Assembly: GCA_014529385.2 (NCBI GenBank)
Contig: CM043969.1
Location: 19,642,446 to 19,706,445, forward strand
Reading direction: 5' to 3'
Length of the DNA stretch: 64,000 bases
From: Adiantum capillus-veneris
Taxonomy: Eukaryota; Streptophyta; Polypodiopsida; Polypodiales; Pteridaceae
Positions 29,382-40,138 of this stretch are shown piece after piece. Positions within the stretch are counted from its first letter, which is position 1. Every line of letters begins with the position of its first letter. The notes beneath the pieces are model-generated. The model made no database searches. It was not told the origin of the DNA and saw only the letters and a program-made list of their open reading frames with translations. The position numbers were made by a program, and so were the translations under genes.

Positions 29382-31744
29382 ATAGGACTTAGCGGTAGGG
29401 ACGGTCGTCACCTTCATCGCGCTTGCATGAGCTCCTAGAAGAGAAGGAAGAGAGCTTTCTCGAGTGGAAGAAGGAACAGTGCAGAGTCGAGTAATTCTAA
29501 GAGTGGAATAGAGTCGAATATTCTGTAGTTCTGGAAAAGTTGAGTAGCAGGTACAGGGGAAGTGCAGGTGGAAGGGAGTGGAGAGTCAATGTGGTGTCGA
29601 TTGTGTGAATCTGAGATGGAAACAGAGCAATCAAGCACTATGTGAAGTCGATGTGTGGTAAGCTCTGGAACAACAAAATCTGGAGTCGAACAGATCTGGA
29701 GCAGGGGAAGCTTAAAGAGGAAAATCTGGTAGGCCCTAACACTGCTTGAAACAAGCAAGGCATAGCAGCTTGTAGCAATCGGGTAGCAAGCCGAGCAAAG
29801 ACCAAAGGAGCAGACTTTGAGAGAGAGAGGTATCAGGTAGGCCCGTGGGCTGATTTGAGCAAGACAGGCATAGAATCGGGAACTCATAACCGTGGGGCTA
29901 CAGAAATAGAGCTGCCAATGAGGCAATCAAGGGTGCAATGAGAGATTGAAGAATCTACGCTATGCCTGGCAGTAGCGCTGGACAGTAGTAGCAAAATCGG
30001 GGCAGCCATGTGCTAGTTTTGCATTGCCAAGCTCTCACAGCACACACAGCCAGCGCTACAGAAAGAGAGGAAAGCCTCAACATAAATCTCTCACAGAAAT
30101 TGGTCTTTCGTTCATGTTGTAGACTTGCATAACCTGCATAAGCCACCGATTTTTCTTTTTCTTTTTGAAATTAAAAGCTTGAGATTTTTTTTTGAAAGCT
30201 CTCTTTGAGTGCCTTCCCACGGTCGGCTGCGGGCAACAAAGCTTTGAAGGGCGGCATACAACCTTGTGAAGCTACGCTGAAAAGCTAAGAGGCATGGCAA
30301 TTGAGCCACAAGATGAATGTCTGGCGTAGAAGCAAAGAGGCAAACCATTACTGGCAAGTAAGCATCTAGCAGCGGTGAGCTTGACACCGCGCTTGTGAGC
30401 GAGCCCAAGCAACACACAGAGCGAGTGAGTGAGTGACAGACAAAGACCAGGGTCTCATCATCGACATCAGCAATTCTTCAATTTTTGACATCGACTTCTT
30501 CGACATCGTCACCCGACTTCGACGTCCGCACACCGAGTCCGACGAGCTTGGAGCTATCTTGACATATCGGCTTCGAGCATTAGCGTTTTACGGCTACTCG
30601 GCTAGCCACTTTCGCCCGACGGCGGAAGGCGACATCAGCATCGACACCACTCATGCGCACCGGCTCGACATTGCTCATTCGGAGGATCTACGACATTCAA
30701 CCCAGACACCGGGCGCTTCCCCACACGAGCGCGTCCCCGCGATCGACGACCGTGCTTGCGACATGCGCGGATGAGGTACCTCTATCATAGAGGAGTGACA
30801 CTCGGCATCGGCACCGAGCGCACCGATCGCCCTGTACGACACAGTTTACGGATACGACACCTTTGGCGGCTATTCGACTAGCATATTTTTGCCCGGCGGT
30901 AGAAATCGGCACATAGCGACACCGACACGCAGGTTACAGGCTACAGGGGGGGTTTTCAGCCCATTCACTCACAGATTCTCCAGGTTACCAGACACAACGC
31001 TTTCACAGGCGATTTGGCAGTCATTTTGATAGCAGATTCTCAGCGGACACATGCGTTGACAGATGCATTTTGTTGTGAGCACACCTAGTGCTACTCAGCT
31101 CTTTTGAGAGCAGATATCCCCGCAGGGATCACTTTCACTGCATGCAGCAGTTCTTGGCGCCTGTTTGAGCGCGGTTTTACTCATGTACGTTGAGTTGCGG
31201 ACACTGCCCACTGTACTACGTGTGGAGCCATTTTTGGCTATTTTGACAGTTTTTCCCGGCCGTTTCTGAGACTCGGACCGGAAGAGCCCTTTCTGAGACT
31301 GTGGCTAGTCCATTTGTGTCTGCATTAGCCTTTTGGAGGGTCGATAGCGTGAGGTTTTTTTTGAGCTGGGGTGTGCTCGAATGTTGAGACACCTTCTGTG
31401 ATACAAGTAGCTGGAGTTCCCCTTTATGGTACCCTTGCCATAGGATATGTATCTGGACGGTTATTTATGCTTTTGACGCCGAGTTGGCACTCACATAGCA
31501 GTTGTTTTGTGCAGCAGATGCCCAGTTAGTGCAGTTGGCACATTTATATGCATTTTGAGTTGAGTTTTGACTCCTCATACAAAGGAGACTCTGCCGGATT
31601 TACTTCCCGCGAGTCGTGACTTCCATTGTTGGCACTTTTGAGTCTATTTCGGTTGAGATTTTACTCCCAATACAAAGGTTACTCTGCCCAAATTTCTACA
31701 GCTTCTCGCCATGCTTTGGTACCTCTCAAACCCTCTTATCAGCG
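29382..31744 (+). other. long leader of C2 with a GC- and CpG-rich block
   Basis: About 2.4 kb without a recognisable coding domain. Bases 30430-30930 are clearly richer in GC and CpG than their surroundings and contain an imperfect duplication (GGCTACTCGGCTAGC near 30590, GGCTATTCGACTAGC near 30868). A 113-codon frame at 30433-30774 within it has no known domain. Near 31565-31690 the phrase ATACAAAGG followed by ACTCTGCC occurs twice. Confidence 0.6.
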
Positions 31745-33616
31745 ATGGCTTCTTCTTCAGAAAAGGAGGAGTATTTCATTCGGAAGTTCAATGGCAGCAA
31801 CTTCACCATGTGGAAAGAGCGCATGAAAGATGTTTTGATAAACAAAGTCCTCTCAGAACCATTGAAAGAGCGCGGAGAGGATGATGATTATACACAAGCT
31901 CAGTGGGAGCTTTTGGATGCAAAATCCATGGCTACGATACATCTACGTCTAGCCGAATCAGTCTTCTTCACTATCATAGGGAAGAAAACAACCAAGGAAC
32001 TTTGGGATAGCTTATGTTCAGCATGGGAGAGCAAAAGTGCATCCAACAAGGTTTTTCTCATGAAAAAGCTTATGAAGCTCAACATGAAAGAAGGTAGGAC
32101 AATTTCCAGTCACTTAAATGAGTTCAATTCCTTGTTTAGTCAGCTGACATCTCAGGGCTTTAAGGAGTTTGACGATGAACTCAAGTCTATCTTCCTGTTA
32201 TGCTCTCTACCCAGTTCATGGGATATCTTTTGCACAACCATTAGCAATTCAGCTCCAAATGGCAAGTTAGAGTTCAATGCTGTCAAGGATGCGTTGCTCA
32301 CTGAAGAGATTCGTCGTAAATCTCTCGATAATGCTACTCATGGAGATGCATATATGGCTGGCAGTTCAACAAAGGCAAGAGGCCGTGACAGGAACAAATA
32401 CAAAAGCAAAAGTAGAGAGCGAAATCCTTGTAGTCCTAGCAGACACAGGAACCAAAGTAGAGACCGCAATGTCAAAAATTTCGAGTGTTACTATTGCCTC
32501 AAGAAGGGTCATTACAAAAAGGATTGTCGCAGTTTCCTAAGAGATCAAAAAAACATGCAAAAGGATAATTCTGGCAAAGGCAAAAGTACAGTAAAGATTG
32601 AGGAGCTCAATATTGTTGAGTCTCATATACCTACCAGTGCAGTAGAGGATGCTCCTCCTCCAGTGATGCACATTATGCCCACAGAGATTCATGCCGAGGT
32701 GGCAGCGGATGCCTCAGATGTTCTCATTTTCACTTCAGATCTCACTCCAGATGCTTTAGTTGCACAGGATGAGGGTTATGCACAGAATTGGATCCTTGAT
32801 TCTGGTGCAAGTTTTCATGTCACACCGCATAGAGAGTGGTTTTCCTCTTATGCATCAATGCATGGAATAGTCAAGCTTGGTGATTCCTATGAGCTTGACA
32901 TCATTGGCATTGGTGATGTGAAACTTCAGATGCATAATGGCACTACTTTTGTGCTGCAGAATGTCAGACATGTGCCCAAGCTTACCAAAAGCTTGCTTTC
33001 TATAGGGCAATTGGATGAACTTGGCTACACTACAATTTTTGGTAATCGTTCTTGGATGATCCGCAAGAACAACCTTATCATGATGAAAGGCAATAAAAAT
33101 GGATCCCTGTACTCTTTGTTTGTTTCGAGTGTCGACGAACACTCTATCTATGTTGGCGAGCTGCCGTCTCCTAAATTGTGGCATAGCCGGCTAGGGCATA
33201 TTAGCCAAAAGGGAATGAAAACACTTCAGCGTTTTGGCTACTTACCTGTGTTAGATTACACGGACTTTCCATTGTGTGAGCATTGTTTGTATGGCAAACA
33301 GACTAGATTGACATCTTCGCCATTGAATAAGAAACTAGGCGAACCTCTAGACTTGGTGCACAGTGATTTGTGTGGTCCAATGCCACATAAAACTCTAGGG
33401 GGGGCGAACTACTTTCTCACATTCATAGATGATTCTACCAGAAAGGTGTGGGTGTATCTCCTTAAGCGTAAGGAAGAAGTCTTTTCGACATTCCAAAAAT
33501 TCCTCGCCATGGTTGAGAACCAATCAGGAACAAAGCTCAAAGCTTTTCGCACGGACAATGGTGGAGAATACGTCTCCACAGAGTTCAAGGATTTTTGCAA
33601 CAGAGTTCAAGGATAG
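31745..33616 (+). pseudogene. gag-pol: C2 Gag, protease and first part of integrase
   Basis: The start ATG at 31745 opens MASSSEKEEYFIRKFNGSNF, the usual copia Gag beginning. Domains in order: UBN2-type Gag (about residues 15-170, with LAESVFFTIIGKKTTKELWD), a basic Arg/Ser linker, knuckle CYYCLKKGHYKKDC, and protease with WILDSGASFHVTPHREW. Next come the GAG-pre-integrase motif LWHSRLGHISQKGM, zinc cysteines CEHCLYGKQ, and the integrase core with HSDLCGPM (first Asp) and FRTDNGGEY (second Asp). It ends at a TAG (33614-33616), produced by a local rearrangement in which CAGAGTTCAAGGA is repeated (33580, 33601) and the sequence normally preceding the catalytic Glu motif is missing. Confidence 0.92.
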
Positions 33617-33976
33617 CTGAAAGAATGAATCGTAAGATTCAAGAGCGAGTTGTCTCTATGATGTCTATGGCGAAGCTTACTCCAGAGTTTTGGGGGGAAG
33701 CTGTTCTGACAGCAGTGCACATCATCAACAGGTCACCTAGTTCTCCTTTGAATTTCAAAATTCTGGAGTGGCAAAACGCCAAGCTATGAGCATTTACATG
33801 TATTTGGATGTGAAGCATATGCACATGTGCCCAAAGAACTTCGTCGGAAGTTAGATCCCAGATCACACAAATGCATCTTTATTGGCTATGGTGCAAACGG
33901 AGAGATGGGTTATCGTCTCTGGCACCCAGAATCAGACAAAGTCATTCGTAGCTCACGTGTGATTTTCAATGAATAA
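33595..33976 (+). pseudogene. pol: C2 integrase C-terminal part, frame-shifted
   Basis: In another register the sequence resumes with IAERMNRKIQERVVSMMSMA, containing the catalytic Glu motif, then FWGEAVLTAVHIINRSPSSPL. A second shift near 33770 leads to YEHLHVFGCEAYAHVPKELRRKLDPRSHKCIFIGY and GYRLWHPESDKVIRSSRVIFNE, the conserved copia integrase C-terminal region. An in-frame TAA at 33974-33976 follows. Confidence 0.85.
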
Positions 33977-33979
33977 AAA

Positions 33980-35776
33980 ATGCACAAGAAGCCCATCAAA
34001 GATGTTGAGTACAGACGTGTTCATTTTGAGGATGTAGCCTCCGAACCAACTCAGTTCAGTAGTGTTGCACCTACTCCTCAAGTGCAAGATACTACTATTG
34101 CTCCGAAGAGAGCAGAGTCCAGTAGTCAGGCACTGAGATGCTCTGAGAGAGTATCACGTGCGCCCGAGCGGTTTGAGCCGGGTATACACCACATTTTGGT
34201 CACTGACAGTGGAGAGCCAACCTGCTACAAAGAAGCTATACAAATGGAGGATAGTGTTAAGTGGGAGCAGGCTATGCAATCAGAATACAATTCGATTGTG
34301 GCTAATGAGACATGGGATTTGGTTGAATTACCAAAACGCAAAAATGCTTTACCTTGCAAGTGGGTATACAAGAAGAAGTATACAGCAGAAAATCCCGAGC
34401 CTAGATACAAGGCTCGTCTAGTTGCCAAGGGTTTCAAGCAGCAAAATGGTGTGGATTTTGATGAGATTTTCTCTCCAGTAGTCAAGATGACTACACTTCG
34501 CACCGTGCTTGGCTTGGTTGCTATCCAGGACATGAAACTTGTCCAAATGGATGTGAACACAACATTTCTTCACGGGGATCTAGATGAAGATGTCTACATG
34601 AAACAACCAGAAGGATTCGTATGTGAAACCCAAAAACCAACGAGGACAGAATTGGTTTGTAGACTTAAAAAGGCACTCTATGGCCTCAAGCAAGGTTCAA
34701 GGCAATGGTATCAAAAATTCGACAAATTCATGCAATCTCAGGGTTACATAAGAAGTTAAGAGGATCACTGCTTATACACAAAAAGGTTGAACGATGGTTC
34801 TTTAATCATCTTGATCTTGTATGTAGATGATATGCTTATCGCAGGCAAATCAATTGATGAAATCAATCAGTTGAAAAAGATGCTAAGCACTCAGTTTTCC
34901 ATGAAGGATTTGGGAGATGCCAATCACTTTCTTGGTATGCACATCAAGAGAGACAGGCAACGTGGAATTCTTGAATTATCTCAAGAAAAGTACATTCACA
35001 AAGTCTTGCAACGTTTTAGTATGCAAGGGGGGAAGTCATTGAGTACCCCAATGCAAGCATACTCCAAACTTAGCAAGGAAGACTCTCCCAAGACAGTGGC
35101 TGAGAAAGAGGAAATGGCGAAAGTACCATATTCTTCAGCAGTTGGCAGTTTGATGTACGCTATGGTAGCCACAAGACCAGACATTGCTCATGCAGTGGGA
35201 GTGGTTAGTAGGTACATGGCAAACCCTAGCAAGAAGCATTGGGAAGCAGTGAAGAAAATCCTCAGATATTTGAAAGGTACAGCTAGCAAGTGTTTACGCT
35301 TCGAAAACAGTGATGCATCTATTGTAGGTTACACGGATGCGGATTATGCGGGTTGCGTGGATTGTAGAAGATCCACATATGGCTATGTTTTCATGTTTGT
35401 TGGAGCAGCTATCTCTTGGAGATCGTGTCTCCAAGATTGCACGTCTTCATCTACCACTGAGGCAGAATATGTTGTTGCGTCTGACGCCAGCAAGGAAGCC
35501 ATATGGTTGGCTCGTCTAGTGGGAGATTTGGGCATTCACGAGGTTCCAATACTACATTGTGATAGTCAGAGTGCCATTGCTTTGGCAAAGAAACCAGTGT
35601 TTCACTCAAAGTCGAAACACATAGAGGTCAGATACCATGTCATACGAGATGCATTGGCTGGCAAGCGTGTCGAGCTTGTCAAGGTTCACACTGACGACAA
35701 CCCCGCAGATGCTCTCACAAAGAGCCTAGCCTCGGAGCGATTTACACATTGTATAGAACTTATGGGTGTAGGATGA
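33980..35776 (+). pseudogene. pol: C2 reverse transcriptase and RNase H
   Basis: RT begins after a variable linker: KWEQAMQSEYNSIVANETWDLV, PCKWVYKKKYTAE, RYKARLVAKGFKQQNGVDFDE, and VQMDVNTTFLHGDLDEDVYMKQP. An in-frame TAA at 34757-34759 falls just before EDHCLYTK. The same register continues with the active site LYVDDMLIAG, both catalytic Asp residues intact, then SMKDLGDANHFLGM and SLMYAMVATRPDIAHAVGVVSRYM. RNase H follows with GYTDADYAGCVD, STTEAEYVVAS and ILHCDSQSAIALAKKPVFHSKSKHI, and the protein ends near 35776. Only the nonsense codons prevent translation. Confidence 0.92.
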
Positions 35777-35845
35777 AGCCTCGGCAATGCTTCATCAATT
35801 TTGTATAGACTAACTATACTAATGCCACTATTGGCCACCATGACC

Positions 35846-35859
35846 TTCAAGTGGGAGGT
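35846..35859 (+). promoter_or_regulatory. polypurine tract of C2
   Basis: TCAAGTGGGAGGT directly precedes the 3' LTR. Confidence 0.8.
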
Positions 35860-36063
35860 TGTTGGGGTGTAGGCCAGGTGGCCGTGGGAAACTGCCCCTA
35901 TTTACACTTTCACCTAAATGAATATAGGGAGAGAAAGGGAGAGAGTTGAACATTATCTCACCTTCCTCTCCACTAACCCACACAGTGGCTGTCTGTGTAT
36001 CATCCCCTTCCCCATTTTCTTCTTGTCCTCTCTTGCACACACTCCGTACACGTGCACTCTACA
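35860..36063 (+). repeat. 3' LTR of C2
   Basis: Starts TGTTGGGGTGTAGG, ends CTCTACA, followed by the target duplication AGAAG. Confidence 0.93.
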
Positions 36064-36897
36064 AGAAGTGCAAAAGATGGAAGTGCGACGCACCCATAAC
36101 TGAGGTCAATACAGGGCATGAAGTCTATCAGGGAGACATTCAATCTCTAAATGAAGATGCAGGGATGGAAGTTTCAATTGAAAGCAAACCAGAGTCCTTG
36201 AAGACCTTACCCTCATACATAGGAGAACATGAAGCGGACTCAGAGACTAGAGTGGTGCCATCTCAGAGGAAAGCCATATCCAAGATGATGGATACAAAGA
36301 GTATGCAAGAGTTGATGTCAACTCCAATACAGTGCACCATTACTCTATCTGAACTGCTTAAGATTAGACCACATGTATGGGATGAAGTAGGCAACAATTT
36401 GGGGAAGATGGGATTAAAGATACCTCTTCAAGATCTACCCTCAAACGAACAATCAAACAAAACTCAACAAGAAAGTGCAAACGCTAAACCTGTGCCAATA
36501 AACAAGGTGGGAGAATATTTCGAAGGAGAAGAAGGAAACACCACCTTACCTGTGGAATACAAAGGAGTTAAAACATTGGCTATACTTGATAGTGAGGATG
36601 GAGTAGCCATAGCCACAAAAGACATTTGGGAAAAATGGAGAAGACCAGCGCTTAGGAAAACTAGAATGAAGCTGCAACTTGCAGATGGATACACGGAAAA
36701 CCTCTGGGTATCCTAGAGCAAATTATTGTGACTTCTTGTGGAATTGAATATGAACATACATTGGCAATAATAGATTTTGGACAAGGGAACAATTTTGATA
36801 TCATTTTAGGAAGACCTTTCATGCGTCAACTTAAGATGGTTCAAGATTGGGGCTATGACTATATCTACTTGAGACATAAAAAGATCACCACAAAATA
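36064..36897 (+). pseudogene. retropepsin-like protease region of L1
   Basis: After the C2 insertion L1 coding resumes (ITEVNTGHEVYQGDIQSLNEDAG), parallel to L2 at 53.4 kb. A helical segment (ITLSELLKIRPHVWDEVGNNLGKMG) leads into a retropepsin-like fold: TTLPVEYKGVKTLAILDSEDGVAI, with DSE in place of the usual DSG/DTG, then WRRPALRKTRMKLQLADG. A frameshift near 36710 precedes HTLAIIDFGQGNNFDIILGRPFM, where ILGRPF is the protease C-terminal signature. The altered Gly suggests loss of activity. Confidence 0.65.
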
Positions 36898-37081
36898 AGC
36901 ATAAAAGACAATAGCTATAGAGATGTGAATAGAACTCCTTCAGAAGAAATTTACTCTACTATAGTCAATGGAAAAGAGATACCTGCGTGGCTACAAACCA
37001 AACAAGAACTTTGGCTATGTGGTGCTTCGAAGTGTGGAAGCTCAGTGAAGGAGGATTGCATCCTAGAAAGATCAATGGACG

Positions 37082-37927
37082 ATGAAGCTTACATACCGGA
37101 ACCCTTTCCAGAGCAATTATTTGAGCCATTTGGATGGACTCAAATATTGGCAACCTTGGATGTGTGTAAATGAGCTAACTCCAACCAAGTTTTGTGATGA
37201 AGAAGGCTACGACCTAGTTTCATGTTTTATGTTGAAAGTGTTGAGAAATGCTAATGAGATTTGTGAGAATGAAAATAAAGGGACAAATAGCTATGTCATG
37301 GAGGATGTTGCACAAACACAAACTAGGAGAGCAATACAACCATGTGGAGATGTCATCATTGACATACTTGAAGAGTCAACAACATCTACTCCAAAGAAAC
37401 TAACTTCAAATGATGCAGAGTTGAAAGTATAGGAAGAATCAAATGTGAAAAGCTCCACATCAACAGATGTTCTACAAACTCAAGATCAAAGGAAGAATGA
37501 GGACGAAGCCAAAGATGAAAAATATCCCACATTGATCAAATTCAATTTATGCGGACAAACAGGGCTCAAGGTTACATGTTCGGCCGCAATTGATCCTTAT
37601 GCTACTAAGAATATAATGTCATATGGCACTTGGATAATGATGGGAAAGCCGACAATTAAAGAAATGGAGGAAAGAGTATACACCAGTGCCAAAACACCAA
37701 TCCCAAGGTTTGGCATAGCGGAGGCAATACTCAAGTTGAGTCATGGGGAGTTCAAAGACAACTTCAACATAGTTGACTCACATCACATCAAAGAAAGTCT
37801 AGTCCTATTCAAAGAGTTGGAAGAATATCTTCTTCGGGCAACAACAAAAAGCATCATCAACAACAACAAGGACGGTCCAAGAGACATCAACAAAAAAGAC
37901 ACAACCATCTGCAGCAAAAAAAGCTAA
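37082..37927 (+). pseudogene. unknown L1 protein, possibly a second degenerate retropepsin-like domain
   Basis: Two frames in the same register (37082-37432 and 37445-37927) are separated by one TAG at 37430-37432. The first part is acidic and without recognisable domain. The second contains YPTLIKFNLCGQTGLKVTCS, then AAIDPYATKNIMSYGTW and FKDNFNIVDSHHIKESLVLF. Spacing and strand-like pattern suggest a retropepsin fold (AAIDPYA at the place of the catalytic Asp), but DSG is absent, so this is a weak inference. The end is Lys/Asn-rich. Confidence 0.4.
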
Positions 37928-37976
37928 GGCCAAACTAAACATTGAAGAAGATCATCCTCGCAAGTCAGTTTTACCT

Positions 37977-38987
37977 TTGACAAGCCCACATCAAAGCTCA
38001 AGCAAAGCCTCTACGTCAAGAATGAAAGCTTCAACAATGCAATGGATCCCTAAACAAAAGGTTTTGCAACCTAAATCTCCATCGCAGCAAAGTCTCCAAA
38101 AGAAGCAAAGAAATTTCAAGCAGGTGTTGGTATCCAAGGAACACATTAAAGTCAAAGATCCAATTTGGATACACTCTCAAGAACAATCTCAACAACAAAA
38201 GGCAACAGGGTGGGTGGCCTCAAATGATGTTTGGGCCAAAAAGCCCAAGGTAACGACATGGAACTTCTCACCCTTACAAAGAAACCCCACAAAGAACAAG
38301 CCAAGCATTCAATGCAAGACAACCAACTCAACTAGGAGAAAGAATAAGCAAAAGAAAAGAGCTTCAAAGAAGCAAACAATACAACAAATATGGGTACCAA
38401 AGTCAGAGATTTATCAAGCTACCCAACAAGGCCAAATGAAGACAAAGAATAGAATGGTTCCCGTCAAGCTACTCGAAGCACAAGGATTCTATGAAGGTAA
38501 CACCCAAATATGGTTACCCAAAGTAGTTGCTCAACCTAGAGCCACTAAGACCAACCAAGCAGCAAAGGACCCTACACAAAGACAATCAACAACAACAAAG
38601 AGCCAATGGAGACTAAGCACAACCAAGGGAGAAATAACCTCAAAATGGATCCCTCGTCTTGTACCACAAAAGCAAGGCTTTCACAATGGCAATAGCCAAG
38701 TATGGATACAAAAGCCTAGTGTCCATCAAGTCAAGGGAGCAACTCATGAAGCAAGAACAAAGTGGGTCCCAAAACCACTGTTGAAAACTCATGCTCCTCA
38801 CAAAGAAGAAAAAGTAAAGGTACAACAATGCGGCCTCCTTACGGAACACCCCATGCAACAAAAGAAGCTAGAGGAGTCAAAGTATCCAACTTACTTGAAA
38901 AGATGGTGGCATCCAAAGAACAAAGCAATGATAGAGGCCTTAATCTCAAGGACTTATGGCATTGGGTTTCAGGCCATGAATAGGTAA
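37977..38987 (+). CDS. novel 336-residue Lys/Gln-rich protein with repeated W-[IVL]-P-K motifs (L1)
   Basis: An uninterrupted frame, in contrast to the broken frames around it. Tryptophan recurs in a short motif: WIPK (residue 23), WIHS (64), WVAS (79), WAKK (86), WVPK (139), WLPK (179), WIPR (224), WIQK (243), WVPK (263). Two copies share a longer unit, QGFYEGNTQIWLPK and QGFHNGNSQVWIQK. The protein is strongly basic and rich in Lys, Gln, Thr and Ser, with no membrane segment or signal peptide. I recognise no family. A W-V-P-K phrase also occurs between Gag and protease in some copia elements, but a whole protein of such repeats is unfamiliar. RNA or DNA binding is plausible from charge but unproven. 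The true start may lie upstream. Confidence 0.6.
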   Translation: MTSPHQSSSKASTSRMKASTMQWIPKQKVLQPKSPSQQSLQKKQRNFKQVLVSKEHIKVKDPIWIHSQEQSQQQKATGWVASNDVWAKKPKVTTWNFSPLQRNPTKNKPSIQCKTTNSTRRKNKQKKRASKKQTIQQIWVPKSEIYQATQQGQMKTKNRMVPVKLLEAQGFYEGNTQIWLPKVVAQPRATKTNQAAKDPTQRQSTTTKSQWRLSTTKGEITSKWIPRLVPQKQGFHNGNSQVWIQKPSVHQVKGATHEARTKWVPKPLLKTHAPHKEEKVKVQQCGLLTEHPMQQKKLEESKYPTYLKRWWHPKNKAMIEALISRTYGIGFQAMNR

Positions 38988-39674
38988 GTCCAAGTCGCCA
39001 TTAAAAATACATGGCATAAAAGTCAAGAGTCGGACAGCTGAGCCACTAAATGAGCAAGGCATTAGTCCCAAAGCTTCAAGTAATATTCTATGTGGTCTAA
39101 GAGTCTTAACTATTCTAGGTACTGCTCAAGGTGGAGGAGTTGAGCATATTTATGTTGTGTCGCTCATGCTGGTATAGGTGAGCATAAGAGTCCAAGTCTA
39201 TGTATTTTAAGTTTGGTAAAGTGAAGAAGAGAGTCCAAAAGACACTCACGCACTATGTATAGTGACTAATGAGTGGAGAAGCTTCAACATCAAAAACCCT
39301 TCTTGGAAATGTGGAAGCTATTGAAATGTCTTTGGATATCACATGTGCTACATTTGTTCCTTGAAGCACCCAACAACTCATTTTTCACACAGCATGAATT
39401 TTCTTGAAAGAACTCTTGTGTGCATATAGAGTGTCCCATAATTGGCACTTGCATTACGCACTCTTACTTTATTTCTCCCAAGCACTCACCTTGCATAAAC
39501 ATGTACTCAACTTCCAAGTGTTCAACCCCAATAAGAGAGTATACCAAAGGCATTTTTTCCCACTGGGTTTTTCCCTTTGGTCATTCAGGTTCTAGACCCT
39601 AATTTAGAAACACCTATCACTATTCTATTGTATGTATTCCTTCCATCAAATGAAACCAATAAAGAATTTGTTAC
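38988..39674 (+). other. no gene recognised between L1 ORFs
   Basis: AT-rich L1 internal sequence. Short frames only; none resembles RT, RNase H or integrase. Confidence 0.5.
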
Positions 39675-40127
39675 ATGATCTTCAAAGAGATAAAAGTGGG
39701 GCCACATTGTTCTCAACTACGCTTCGACAAGAGCAGCTCTTATCTTCAGAGATACCAACAAAGCTCTATTGACAAAGTGGCAAAGAAAATCAAATTGGAG
39801 ATGCCAGTGCACACATGTCAAAGTCTCAAACATTTTGAGATACGAGCTCCAATAAAAAGTCAACTGCACCAGGAGGCAAAGTATCCAAAGAAGCAGGTAT
39901 CATTGACCAACTGCACAAATGGAAAGGTAAAGCAGGATGTGCAACAACATGCACAAATGCCTCGTTCACAACATCCAAATCACAAAGAACACATCAATCA
40001 AAGGCAAATGGGCACCCCATTTGAACAAGAAAAACATGCCAGATATAACTCAATCAAGGAAGGAGGGAGTCTCATCAACAAGAAGACCAGACTACAAATG
40101 GTCGTCTCAACGGACGACACGAACTAG
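39675..40127 (+). CDS. unknown basic 150-residue frame at the 3' end of L1
   Basis: An open frame, rich in Lys, Gln and His, ends 11 bases before the 3' LTR. It shares the general Lys/Gln bias of the preceding protein but lacks its W-x-P-K motifs. No domain is recognised. It may be the end of the same ancient coding region or chance. The purine tract AGGAAGGGGGGAG (40126-40138) overlaps its end. Confidence 0.3.
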   Translation: MIFKEIKVGPHCSQLRFDKSSSYLQRYQQSSIDKVAKKIKLEMPVHTCQSLKHFEIRAPIKSQLHQEAKYPKKQVSLTNCTNGKVKQDVQQHAQMPRSQHPNHKEHINQRQMGTPFEQEKHARYNSIKEGGSLINKKTRLQMVVSTDDTN

Positions 40128-40138
40128 GAAGGGGGGAG
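40126..40138 (+). promoter_or_regulatory. polypurine tract of L1
   Basis: AGGAAGGGGGGAG immediately upstream of the 3' LTR start. Confidence 0.75.

Larger units (their letters stand above)
29164..36063 (+). mobile_element. C2: near-complete Ty1/copia retrotransposon nested in L1 gag
   Basis: 6,900 bp with two 204-bp LTRs (six differences counted by eye) and a perfect 5-bp target duplication AGAAG (29159-29163 and 36064-36068). It has a tRNA-Met primer site, a purine tract, and all copia domains in order: Gag, protease, integrase, RT, RNase H. The main reading frame is broken at four places, so this copy is not autonomous today, but it represents the type of element able to move C1 and C3. 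Confidence 0.93.
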
